DNA of 10,901 nucleotides, from assembly GCA_007132865.1 (NCBI GenBank), contig SLNU01000160.1:1-10901 (forward strand), written 5' to 3'. Positions within the stretch are counted from its first letter, which is position 1; every line of letters begins with the position of its first letter. A program made the position numbers and the translations under genes. The stretch is from Bacteroidales bacterium (lineage in GTDB: Bacteria; Bacteroidota; Bacteroidia; Bacteroidales; UBA7960). A model generated the notes under the pieces. The model worked only from the letters and a program-made list of their open reading frames with translations, was not told the DNA's origin and ran no database searches. Positions 1-8,951 of the stretch are shown here, piece by piece.

Positions 1-22
1 AACTAACATTTAAACCCAAAAC

Positions 23-1795
<1,773 letters not shown>

Positions 1796-1816
1796 ACGCC
1801 TTTAATCCACGTATTT

Positions 1817-1861
1817 AACCAGCCCCGGCAGATCCCCTGGATCTGCCGGGGCTGGTTTTTT
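1817..1861 (+). terminator. Rho-independent terminator of the S8 protease gene
   Basis: Positions 1817-1835 and 1839-1857 are perfect inverted repeats: a 19-bp stem with a GC-rich core around CCCCGGCAGATCC and a 3-nt loop (CCT). A run of six T (1856-1861) overlaps the stem base and follows it. It lies 21 nt after the protease stop codon. The T-run is on the plus-strand downstream side only; the opposite side reads TTAAATA, so termination should be mainly in the plus direction. It separates the protease from the SPOR-hutI unit. Confidence 0.93.
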
Positions 1862-1915
1862 CACCCATGCACAATAAAGGTATACCCACCATGGTTCTTA
1901 TGAACAAAAAACCCT

Positions 1916-1923
1916 TATTTTTG
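1916..1923 (+). promoter_or_regulatory. Candidate Bacteroidota -7 promoter box upstream of the SPOR lipoprotein gene
   Basis: TATTTTTG fits the Bacteroidota -7 consensus TAnnTTTG exactly. It lies after the upstream terminator and 65 nt before the ATG at 1989, where a promoter for the SPOR-hutI-methyltransferase unit is expected. The matching -33 element (TTTG/TTG) is poor: the nearest candidate is GGTTCT at 1893-1898. The box sits in an A/T-rich stretch, so a chance match is possible. Confidence 0.45.
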
Positions 1924-1942
1924 TCTACCTAAAGGCAGACAA
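1921..1942. repeat. Imperfect inverted repeat overlapping the likely transcription start
   Basis: TTGTCTACC (1921-1929) and GGCAGACAA (1934-1942) are inverted repeats that pair at 8 of 9 positions, with a 4-nt TAAA spacer. The left arm overlaps the end of the candidate -7 box, and the repeat covers the expected start of transcription. It could be an operator, a hairpin at the 5' end of the mRNA, or chance. Confidence 0.35.
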
Positions 1943-1988
1943 GACCGGGACCTGTCAATCAACCCAATCATCACTTAAACCTTGCCCT

Positions 1989-2426
1989 ATGACCACCAAG
2001 AGAATTGCCCTAATCGTCCTGTTGGCCGCCTTTTTCGTGCTGCCATCCTGCAAGTCCAAGCGCATGACCGTTGCCGAGCCGCCGCCTGTCCAGGAAGTAG
2101 TCGAGGAGCCCCGGCCGGAACCGGAAGTCATTGCCGAGATCCCTGCCCGCACCGAGCGCTTTACCTTTGAGCGGCCCGAAGAGCAGACCGCCCATGAATT
2201 CTTTGTCATTGTCGGAAGCTACAGCCTGATCGAAAATGCAAACCGTGCCCGCACCATCCTTACCAACCAGGGATTCACACCCATCATCCTGAAATCCGAG
2301 ACCGGGATGAACCGGGTATGCGTCAACTCTTATACCAGCGAATCCGAAGCCAGGGTACGCGTACACCAGATACGGACCAACTTCCCCGAATACCACGATG
2401 CCTGGCTGCTGATCCGCCAAAGATAA
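1989..2426 (+). CDS. SPOR-domain lipoprotein
   Basis: A 145-residue exported protein. Residues 1-21 are a lipoprotein signal (basic TKR, hydrophobic core, lipobox LPSC, Cys21). Residues about 30-66 are a Pro/Glu-rich flexible linker (PPPVQEVVEEPRPEPE). Residues about 70-143 resemble a SPOR domain, starting FFVIVGSYS and containing NANRARTILTNQGF, NRVCVNSY and SESEARVRVHQIR. SPOR domains bind denuded glycan strands of septal peptidoglycan, so the protein probably sits in the periplasm on a membrane and acts around division or envelope maintenance. This is inferred from the family; no catalytic domain is present. The residues after Cys21 are basic (KSKR), which does not suggest surface export. 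The gene is 7 nt upstream of hutI and probably co-transcribed. The ATG at 1989 is chosen because it gives a complete signal peptide. Confidence 0.88.
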   Translation: MTTKRIALIVLLAAFFVLPSCKSKRMTVAEPPPVQEVVEEPRPEPEVIAEIPARTERFTFERPEEQTAHEFFVIVGSYSLIENANRARTILTNQGFTPIILKSETGMNRVCVNSYTSESEARVRVHQIRTNFPEYHDAWLLIRQR

Positions 2427-2433
2427 ATATCCC

Positions 2434-3693
2434 ATGACCATTTTTATCCGGAACATCAAGGAACTGATACAGGTTGAGAAAGCCCCCCGTACCATGGTCA
2501 AAGGGGCGGACATGGCGAAGCTTCCGACGATAAAAAACGCTTTTCTGTTTATTGAAGACGGGCTGATCTCCGGATTTGGCACCATGGCGGAGTTTGCCCA
2601 GGGGGAGTTCCTCAAAAAAGCCAGCCAGCCAGGTGTTACCGAAATCGATGCCACCGGGAAGATGGTCTTCCCAAGCTTTTGTGATTCCCATACCCATATT
2701 GTGTATGCCGGAAGCCGGGAAATCGAGTACAACGACAAGATTCGCGGACTGTCATATGAGGAGATCGCCAAACGCGGGGGCGGCATTTTGAATTCAGCCA
2801 AACGTCTGCAGGATGCCAGCGAGCTGGAACTGATTGAACAGGCCCTGGAGCGCCTGGAGGAGATTAAGATGCTCGGTACCGGGGCGGTCGAGATCAAAAG
2901 CGGTTACGGACTCACCACCGAAAGCGAGCTGAAAATGCTGCGGGTCATCCGCAGACTCAAGGAATTCAGTCCGATTACAATCAAATCCACCTTCCTGGGC
3001 GCCCACGCCATCCCCGCAGAGTACAAAAAGGACCAGGGAGCCTATGTAGACCTGGTCATCAACGAGATGATCCCTGCGGTGGCCGGAGAAGATCTGGCAG
3101 ACTATATCGATGTGTTCTGTGACAAGGGGTTCTTTACCGAAGAAGAGACCGACCGTATCCTGATGGCCGGGGTCAAGCATGGACTGCAACCCAAGATCCA
3201 CGCCAACGAACTCGCTTTTTCGGGCGGCATACAGCTGGGGGTTAAATACGGGGCATTGTCGGTCGACCACCTTGAATTTACCGGAGAGGCCGAGATTCAG
3301 GCCCTGCTCGACAGCAACACCATGCCAACCCTGTTGCCGGGGGCGGCGTTCTTTTTGGGCATGGAGCAACCCCCGGCACGGAAGATGATCGACGCGGGGC
3401 TGCCATTGGCTCTGGCCAGTGACTACAACCCGGGATCCTCTCCTTCGGGGAATATGCAGCTCATCATGTCGATGGGTTCTATTCTGCTGCGCATGCTTCC
3501 CGAAGAGGTGATCAATGCCGTCACCATCAACGGAGCCTATGCCATGGGCGTGCACGAGGGCCTCGGGAGCATTGCCGTGGGCAAGAAGGCCAATTTGTTC
3601 ATTACCAAGCGTATTCCCACCTACTCCTTTTTGCCTTATGCATACGGGAGCAACAAGGTGGAAACCGTGATTATAGAAGGTAAGATCCAGTAA
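2434..3693 (+). CDS. hutI: Imidazolonepropionase (histidine degradation)
   Basis: Hydrolyses 4-imidazolone-5-propanoate to N-formimino-L-glutamate, the third step of histidine catabolism, in the cytoplasm. At 419 residues it has the usual family length and an amidohydrolase fold. Visible metal ligands are His86 and His88 in DSHTHIVYAG, His256 in KIHANEL and Asp330 in ALASDYNPGS. Glu259 and His279 (in SVDHLEF) correspond to the catalytic acid/base pair. EIKSGYGL (153-160) and GAHAIP (189-194) match substrate-binding segments of the family. The C-terminus ends in the beta-sandwich strand ETVIIEGK. The other hut genes (hutH, hutU, formiminoglutamate-processing genes) are not in the window, so this copy is separated from the rest of the pathway, or they lie elsewhere. 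It starts 7 nt after the SPOR gene and ends 16 nt before the methyltransferase gene. Confidence 0.96.
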   Translation: MTIFIRNIKELIQVEKAPRTMVKGADMAKLPTIKNAFLFIEDGLISGFGTMAEFAQGEFLKKASQPGVTEIDATGKMVFPSFCDSHTHIVYAGSREIEYNDKIRGLSYEEIAKRGGGILNSAKRLQDASELELIEQALERLEEIKMLGTGAVEIKSGYGLTTESELKMLRVIRRLKEFSPITIKSTFLGAHAIPAEYKKDQGAYVDLVINEMIPAVAGEDLADYIDVFCDKGFFTEEETDRILMAGVKHGLQPKIHANELAFSGGIQLGVKYGALSVDHLEFTGEAEIQALLDSNTMPTLLPGAAFFLGMEQPPARKMIDAGLPLALASDYNPGSSPSGNMQLIMSMGSILLRMLPEEVINAVTINGAYAMGVHEGLGSIAVGKKANLFITKRIPTYSFLPYAYGSNKVETVIIEGKIQ

Positions 3694-3709
3694 AAAAAAG
3701 GGGGACCCA

Positions 3710-4900
3710 TTGGAACGTTCAGACTATAAGTTGACAGCCAAATGTTTTTCCGGACTGGAAGACGTGCTGGCACGTGAGCTCACGGAACTGGGTGCCGCAG
3801 AAGTCGTCCCCATGCGCAGGGCAGTCAGATTTCAAGGCGACCAGGAGACCATTGTGAAGGCCAACCTTTGGTCCCGCACGGCCCTTAGCATCCTTCGCGA
3901 AGTACATGATTTTCATTTTTCAGGCAAGGAGGAGTTTTACGAGCAAATGCGCGTTGTGGAGTGGGACCGGCTTTTCAGCGCGGAAAGGGTCATCTCGGTG
4001 GTACCGGTGGCCCACCGTTCGGAGCTGTTCCAAAACACAATGTTTCTGGGCCAGCTTACCAAGGACGGTATTGTGGATCACTTCCGGGACAAAACAGGGG
4101 TGCGGCCCAGCGTGCACACCCGGGACGCCGAGGTGCGTATCCATGTGTTTGTAAACAACGACCATTGTGTGGTATCGCTCGACAGCAGCGGGGATCCCCT
4201 GTTTAAACGCGGATATCGGAGAGACGGACTTACCGCCCCATTGAACGAATCCCTGTCGGCTGGACTGGTCCTGCTCTCGGGCTGGGACCGGCAGAGCAAT
4301 TTCATGGACCCCATGTGTGGCAGTGGGACCATCGCCGTAGAGGCCGCCATGCTGGCCGCAAACATGGCGCCGGGCTCCATGCGCAAGACCTTTGGATTTC
4401 ACTTCTGGAAGGACTTTGACCAGGCACTGCACCCAAGATTATTGGAAGAGGCACGGCAGCAGCAACAGCCTGTCAAGGCGAGCATCCTGGCCAGCGATGT
4501 CAATGTGAAGGGGCTCGATGTTGCACGGCAGAATGTGATGAATGCGGGCTTCCTCGGACCCGTCACCGTACAGCGTAATGACTTCTTCGCCTTCACCCCT
4601 CCCCCCGGAGGCGGTTGGCTGGTGATGAACCCCCCTTACGGGCACCGGATACGGCAGGACAATGTGGCCGAGTTCTACAAAAGGGTGGGTGACACTTTCA
4701 AACAGCACTACCAGGGATTCCATGCCGGGATTATCAGCCAGGAGCTGAATGGGATCAGGAACGTCGGACTAAAGCCAAAGGCCAGGCACAAAGTCTTCAA
4801 CGGTCCGCTGGAATGCCTGTTCGTGGTATACGAATTGTTTGCCGGCACCCACAAGGAACATGTGATTAGCACCCGCCCGAAGCGTCCCCGCTTGCCCTAG
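3710..4900 (+). CDS. THUMP-domain class I SAM-dependent RNA guanine-N2 methyltransferase (RlmL N-half/YpsC type)
   Basis: Probable 23S rRNA m2G methyltransferase of 396 residues. It corresponds to the N-terminal half of the E. coli RlmKL fusion and to stand-alone YpsC-like proteins. The N-terminus (LTAKCFSGLEDVLARELTEL, 8-27) and the THUMP region (to about 157) bind RNA. Residues about 165-375 form the methyltransferase domain: the SAM-binding motif DPMCGSGTIAVEAA starts at Asp200, ASDVN is at 261-265, and the catalytic motif NPPYG is at 307-311. Start choice: no ATG lies near the conserved N-terminus, and TTG at 3710 fits it, with a G-rich GGGGGA at 3700-3705 just upstream. The C-terminal tail is basic (RPKRPRLP), as in RNA-binding proteins. 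The gene follows hutI by 16 nt and is the last of its unit. The exact rRNA target is inferred from homology, so no symbol is assigned. Confidence 0.9.
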   Translation: MERSDYKLTAKCFSGLEDVLARELTELGAAEVVPMRRAVRFQGDQETIVKANLWSRTALSILREVHDFHFSGKEEFYEQMRVVEWDRLFSAERVISVVPVAHRSELFQNTMFLGQLTKDGIVDHFRDKTGVRPSVHTRDAEVRIHVFVNNDHCVVSLDSSGDPLFKRGYRRDGLTAPLNESLSAGLVLLSGWDRQSNFMDPMCGSGTIAVEAAMLAANMAPGSMRKTFGFHFWKDFDQALHPRLLEEARQQQQPVKASILASDVNVKGLDVARQNVMNAGFLGPVTVQRNDFFAFTPPPGGGWLVMNPPYGHRIRQDNVAEFYKRVGDTFKQHYQGFHAGIISQELNGIRNVGLKPKARHKVFNGPLECLFVVYELFAGTHKEHVISTRPKRPRLP

Positions 4901-4904
4901 GCCC

Positions 4905-4935
4905 TTTCAAATTCGTGCATAAATGCGTACCTTTG
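4905..4935 (+). promoter_or_regulatory. Bacteroidota-type promoter for the phosphofructokinase gene
   Basis: TACCTTTG at 4928-4935 is an exact match to the TAnnTTTG -7 box. TTTC at 4905-4908 is a one-mismatch -33 element (consensus TTTG), with a 19-nt spacer inside the usual range. Transcription would start around 4940, giving a short leader of about 30 nt to the ATG at 4970. It lies in the 69-nt gap after the methyltransferase stop and would drive pfkA and probably priA. Confidence 0.65.
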
Positions 4936-4969
4936 TTAACTTCCGAAAACAAAGCATTAAATTCATTAT

Positions 4970-6067
4970 ATGAGAAAAAGAGTATTGGTAGCCACCGGTG
5001 GTGGTGATTGCCCGGGACTGAATGCGGTCATCCGGGCCATTGTATTGCGCGCCTCCCGCGAACGCGACTGGGAGGTGGTGGGTAGTATAAACGCCTTTGA
5101 CGGTGTGTTGAACGAGCCCAATGAAATTGTGGTGCTGGATGAGCAAAAGGTGGCCGGGATTCATATCCGCGGCGGCACCATCATCGGCACCACCAACAAG
5201 GGCGGACCGTTCGCATGGCCCATCAAAACCCCTGAGGGCACATGGGACACCGCCGACCGTTCTGACGAGATGCTGCGCCGCCTGCAGTTCCTGGGGGTGG
5301 AAGCAGTGGTCAACATCGGGGGGGACGGCTCCCAGGCCATTTCTCAAAGGCTGTTCGAAAAGGGATTGAACATCATCGGGGTGCCCAAAACCATCGACAA
5401 CGACCTTTCGGCGACGGACTTCACCTTCGGATTCCAGACAGCCGTACAGGAGGCCACCACGGCGGTAGACAAGCTGGTGACCACGGCCGCCAGCCACAAC
5501 CGCGTCTTCGTACTTGAGGTTATGGGAAGGGACGCAGGATGGATCGCATTGCACTCTGCCGTGGCCGGCGGGGCCGATGTGTGCCTGATCCCTGAGATCC
5601 CGTACGACACCAGCAAGATTATGGAAAAGATCTACTCCCGTTTTCACCGGGGCCGGGGATATGCCATCATCGTCATTGCCGAGGGGGCAAAACCCGTTGG
5701 CGGGGAAGCCCAGTACCAGGAAAGCAACGAGGTCGGCTATAAGAACGTCAGGCTGGGTGGTGTGGCATCCAAACTCATCCATGAGCTGAAGGAAGCCGGA
5801 CTGGAGACCGATATGCGGGAAACCGTGCTGGGCCATTTGCAGCGCGGGGGTACGCCCATCGCCTATGACCGCGTGCTGGCCACGCAGTTTGGCTACAAAG
5901 CCTTCGAAATGGTCCTGACACAGGAGTATGGCAAAATGGTCGCCTACCGCCATCCCAACATCGTGTCGGTCCCCTTCCATGAAGCCATCGCCCATTACAA
6001 TTTTGTAGACCCGGAGTCTGACCTGGTACAGGCCGCCAGGGGCATCGGCATTTGCATGGGGGACTAA
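4970..6067 (+). CDS. pfkA: 6-phosphofructokinase (long, group III-like)
   Basis: Phosphorylates fructose 6-phosphate to fructose 1,6-bisphosphate in glycolysis. At 365 residues it is longer than E. coli PfkA (320). It resembles the actinobacterial-type enzymes: start RVLVATGGGDCPGLNAVIRA, MGRDAGWIALHSAVAGGA (185-202) and HLQRGGTPIAYDRVLA (289-304). The nucleotide motif GGDGS (117-121) has Gly120 at E. coli position 104, which favours ATP. PKTIDND (139-145) carries Lys140 at E. coli position 124, usually seen in PPi-dependent and group III enzymes. The catalytic base is Asp143; AEGAKP (237-242) and Arg292 fit the sugar-phosphate site. The phosphoryl donor is probably ATP but is not settled by sequence. 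The ATG lies about 35 nt after a strong -7 box. The next gene, priA, begins 40 nt later. Confidence 0.93.
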   Translation: MRKRVLVATGGGDCPGLNAVIRAIVLRASRERDWEVVGSINAFDGVLNEPNEIVVLDEQKVAGIHIRGGTIIGTTNKGGPFAWPIKTPEGTWDTADRSDEMLRRLQFLGVEAVVNIGGDGSQAISQRLFEKGLNIIGVPKTIDNDLSATDFTFGFQTAVQEATTAVDKLVTTAASHNRVFVLEVMGRDAGWIALHSAVAGGADVCLIPEIPYDTSKIMEKIYSRFHRGRGYAIIVIAEGAKPVGGEAQYQESNEVGYKNVRLGGVASKLIHELKEAGLETDMRETVLGHLQRGGTPIAYDRVLATQFGYKAFEMVLTQEYGKMVAYRHPNIVSVPFHEAIAHYNFVDPESDLVQAARGIGICMGD

Positions 6068-6107
6068 GTCCCACTCAAAAGGCCCGGTGTCTATAACTAG
6101 CACAAGT

Positions 6108-8597
6108 ATGGAGCGGCCCACGTTTTTTGCTGATATTTTATTGCCGCTTCCCCTGAAGGGGACCTTCACCTATCGTGTTCCCAGGTCGCTGAACGGCGAG
6201 ATACAGCTGGGCCAGCGTGCCGTTGTGCCATTCGGGCGCAACAAGGTGTATGCCGGACTTATAAAAAAAATCCATACCGACCCCCCTAAAAATTTCCAGG
6301 CGCGTTACATCGATTCGCTGCTAGACAAAACACCGGTGGTCACCCCCATGCAGTTCCGTTTCTGGGAGTGGCTGTCAGACTATTATATGTGCAGCGAGGG
6401 AGAGGTGATGCAGGCCGCCCTGCCGCCGGCCATGAAGCTGGCCGGGGAGACCCGCATCGTCATGCACCCCGACGCCGGCACGGTGGAAGAGTCCCTCAAC
6501 GAAAACGAGCACGCCCTGCTGGATGCCCTGGCCAACAAGAAACAGCTGACCATGGGCGAGGCGTCGGTGGTCGCCGGGGGGATCCGTGTGCTTCCCCTGG
6601 TCAAAACCATGCTTGAGAAAGGACTGGTATTGCTGAAGGAAGACCTGGAGGACCCTTGGCGCCCAAAGACAGAGAACATCGTGGCGCTTGCACCCGGCCT
6701 GGAGATCGAGGACAAGCTGCGGGAGGTATTCGACCAGCTGGAAAAGCGGGCGCCGAGGCAACTTGAATTGCTGATGTCTTACCTGAAACTGTCCGGGCAT
6801 TTGGGAGCCGGGCAAAAGGAAGTCATACAGCCCATCCTGGTAAATAGTGTCGAAGGCGGCCAGGCAGCCTTTCATGCCATGCTTAAAAAGGGCATTTTTG
6901 AGGTAAGCCAGAAACAAAAAAGCCGTTTTACCCATCTCGACGCAGAACCTGACAAAATCCAATTCAACGAATTCCAGCAGCAAGCCTACGAAGCGGTCAG
7001 CCAGGGGTTTTTATCCCACAAAGTGGTCCTGTTGCACGGGGTCACTTCCAGCGGAAAGACCGAGTTGTACATCCGCCTTATCCGCGAAACGCTTGAAAAA
7101 GGTCAGCAGGTACTCTACCTGCTCCCCGAGATCGCCCTCACCGCACAGATCATCAACCGCCTGCAGGCCCAGTTCGGGAACAGGGCCGGGATCTACCACT
7201 CCCGGTTCAACCCAATGGAACGCTCCGAAGTCTGGAACAATCTTTTGCTTGGAGGCATTTCGTCGGATGGTGAAACCATCTCCTACGACCTGGTGCTGGG
7301 TCCGCGTTCCGCCCTGTTCCTGCCGTTCAGGGACCTCGGACTGGTCATCGTCGACGAGGAGCATGAGCCCAGCTTTAAGCAGCAGGATCCCGCTCCCCGC
7401 TACCATGCGCGCGACGCAGCCATCGCCCTGGCATCCATGGCAGAGGCCAAGGTGCTGCTGGGCTCGGCTACCCCATCCATCGAAAGCTATTTCAATGCCC
7501 GCACGGGCAAGTACGGATATGCCGAACTACGCAGGCGGCATGGGGGCGTGATGATGCCCGAGGTTCTGGTGGCCGACATCCGCAAGGAGGGGCGGGAAAA
7601 AACCATGCGGTCCCATTTCTCCAGCCTGCTCTACGAGCATATGGCGGAGGCCCTTGGCAAAAAGGAGCAGGTGATCCTGTTCCAGAACCGCCGCGGGTTC
7701 TCCCTGCGTTTGGAATGCGGGCAATGCGACTGGCTGCCCGAATGCCACCAATGCGATGTCAGCATGGTGTACCATAAGAAGATCAACAAGCTCAAGTGCC
7801 ATTACTGTGGCCATGCCTCTTCTCCGCCTGCCCGTTGCCCCTCATGCGGATCCACCGCCATTAAAATGAAAGGCTTCGGCACAGAAAAGGTCGAAGAGGA
7901 AATTCCCCTGTATTTTCCAGATGCCCGGGTGGCGAGGATGGACCTCGACACCACCCGTTCGCGGCAGGCCTACAAGGAGATCCTTGCCGCTTTCGAAAAC
8001 CACAAGATCGATGTGCTGGTCGGCACCCAGATGGTCAGCAAGGGTTTGGATTTCAACAATGTAAGCCTGGTGGGCATCCTGAATGCAGACAATATGCTAA
8101 GCTTTCCTGACTTCAGGGCCTACGAACGGGCCTACCAGCTGATGGCACAGGTAAGCGGGCGGGCCGGCCGCAACCACAAAAGGGGGAAGGTCATCATCCA
8201 GGCATACAACCCCTTGCACAGTGTCATCCGGCAGGTCATTGACAACGACTATGAAGGGATGTATGAGAGCCAGATCGTGGAGCGCAGGAACTTTCACTAC
8301 CCCCCGTTCATCAGACTGTTGCAGCTAACGGTCCTGCACCGGGAATCTGAAAAGCTGAACCAGGGGGCGGCCGTTTTGGCGGCCATGCTCAGGAAGGTTT
8401 TTCCCAAAAAGGTACTCGGACCCGAATACCCGCTTGTGGCGCGTATCAGGAATATGTACATGAAAAACATCCTGGTCAAGCTGGATCGTAACCAGCAACT
8501 GCCGGAGGCCAGGAAAACATTGCTCGAAACGGTGGAGAATTTCCGGGAGAGTCCGGAAGGCAAGCCTGTACGGGTGAACATCAATGTGGATCCCTAA
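6108..8597 (+). CDS. priA: Primosomal protein N' (replication restart helicase PriA)
   Basis: Superfamily 2 DNA helicase that reloads the replisome at stalled forks. It has 829 residues from the ATG at 6108. A GTG at 6087 would add seven residues (SITSTS-like) that look non-conserved, so I prefer the ATG, where MERPTFFADILLPLPL begins the 3'-DNA-binding domain. Walker A is GVTSSGKT (311-318), Walker B is DEEH (416-419), and GSATPS is helicase motif III. Eight cysteines (537, 540, 546, 549, 564, 567, 577, 580) form the two zinc sites. Motif V is GTQMVSKGLDF, and motif VI QVSGRAGR is at 681-688. The C-terminal domain ends with KPVRVNINVDP. All domains are complete. The gap of 40 nt after pfkA and no clear promoter in it suggest co-transcription. 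It converges with the division gene on the opposite strand, 11 nt apart. Confidence 0.97.
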   Translation: MERPTFFADILLPLPLKGTFTYRVPRSLNGEIQLGQRAVVPFGRNKVYAGLIKKIHTDPPKNFQARYIDSLLDKTPVVTPMQFRFWEWLSDYYMCSEGEVMQAALPPAMKLAGETRIVMHPDAGTVEESLNENEHALLDALANKKQLTMGEASVVAGGIRVLPLVKTMLEKGLVLLKEDLEDPWRPKTENIVALAPGLEIEDKLREVFDQLEKRAPRQLELLMSYLKLSGHLGAGQKEVIQPILVNSVEGGQAAFHAMLKKGIFEVSQKQKSRFTHLDAEPDKIQFNEFQQQAYEAVSQGFLSHKVVLLHGVTSSGKTELYIRLIRETLEKGQQVLYLLPEIALTAQIINRLQAQFGNRAGIYHSRFNPMERSEVWNNLLLGGISSDGETISYDLVLGPRSALFLPFRDLGLVIVDEEHEPSFKQQDPAPRYHARDAAIALASMAEAKVLLGSATPSIESYFNARTGKYGYAELRRRHGGVMMPEVLVADIRKEGREKTMRSHFSSLLYEHMAEALGKKEQVILFQNRRGFSLRLECGQCDWLPECHQCDVSMVYHKKINKLKCHYCGHASSPPARCPSCGSTAIKMKGFGTEKVEEEIPLYFPDARVARMDLDTTRSRQAYKEILAAFENHKIDVLVGTQMVSKGLDFNNVSLVGILNADNMLSFPDFRAYERAYQLMAQVSGRAGRNHKRGKVIIQAYNPLHSVIRQVIDNDYEGMYESQIVERRNFHYPPFIRLLQLTVLHRESEKLNQGAAVLAAMLRKVFPKKVLGPEYPLVARIRNMYMKNILVKLDRNQQLPEARKTLLETVENFRESPEGKPVRVNINVDP

Positions 8598-8608
8598 ACT
8601 GCTTCGGG

Positions 8609-8911
8609 CTACTCCTCCGGGTCCGGGATGATATAGATATCCTCCCCTTCCTTTTTCATCAGGTAGTTTTCCCGGGCGTAACGCTCAAGTTCCTCAGGGT
8701 CTTCCTTGAGTAGCCGAATCGCGGTGCTGTCGCGTCCAATCTCCTCGATGTAGTATTCCCGGTCACGGTTCAGCTCATTGAGCTGCCTTTGCAGCCGCCA
8801 TTGGTGCAGCAGGTTGTTCTTGTCGAAGAACAACAGCCAGGCCCCCACGGCCAGCAAGGCGATGAAGTATTTGTTCTTAATGAACGATGGCAATTTTGAC
8901 AGCACGGGCAA
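8609..8911 (-). CDS. DivIC/FtsB-like septum formation initiator
   Basis: Small bitopic inner-membrane division protein of 100 residues. It has a short basic N-terminus, a transmembrane segment (about 14-29, YFIALLAVGAWLLFF), a periplasmic coiled coil (about 34-60, heptad-like leucines in LLHQWRLQRQLNELN), and the family-type ending ERYARENYLMKKEGEDIYII. Such proteins bridge FtsL and FtsQ/DivIB in the divisome. No ATG exists in frame between the upstream TAA (8939-8941) and the membrane segment. The start is therefore TTG at 8911, or possibly GTG at 8905. It lies 40 nt downstream of tsaB and is probably the last gene of the leftward unit. No terminator is visible in the 11 nt before the convergent priA end. 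A specific FtsB versus DivIC name cannot be decided. Confidence 0.87.
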   Translation of the reverse strand: MPVLSKLPSFIKNKYFIALLAVGAWLLFFDKNNLLHQWRLQRQLNELNRDREYYIEEIGRDSTAIRLLKEDPEELERYARENYLMKKEGEDIYIIPDPEE

Positions 8912-8951
8912 AACGGATTCAGTTCCTTCAGGCCGAAGTTACAAAAAAAGA

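Noticed and set aside
4931..4954. Inverted repeat CTTTGTT/AACAAAG with a 10-nt spacer before pfkA.
   Set aside because: Only seven A/T-rich pairs, and the left arm is largely the -7 promoter box itself; a chance match is likely, and no T-run follows.
6087..6107. Seven-residue N-terminal extension of PriA from GTG 6087.
   Set aside because: The conserved PriA start coincides with ATG 6108; the extra residues look like untranslated leader.
4907..6169. 420-codon open frame antisense to pfkA.
   Set aside because: It fully overlaps a gene with clear catalytic motifs, and its translation matches no family I recognise; explained by codon bias.
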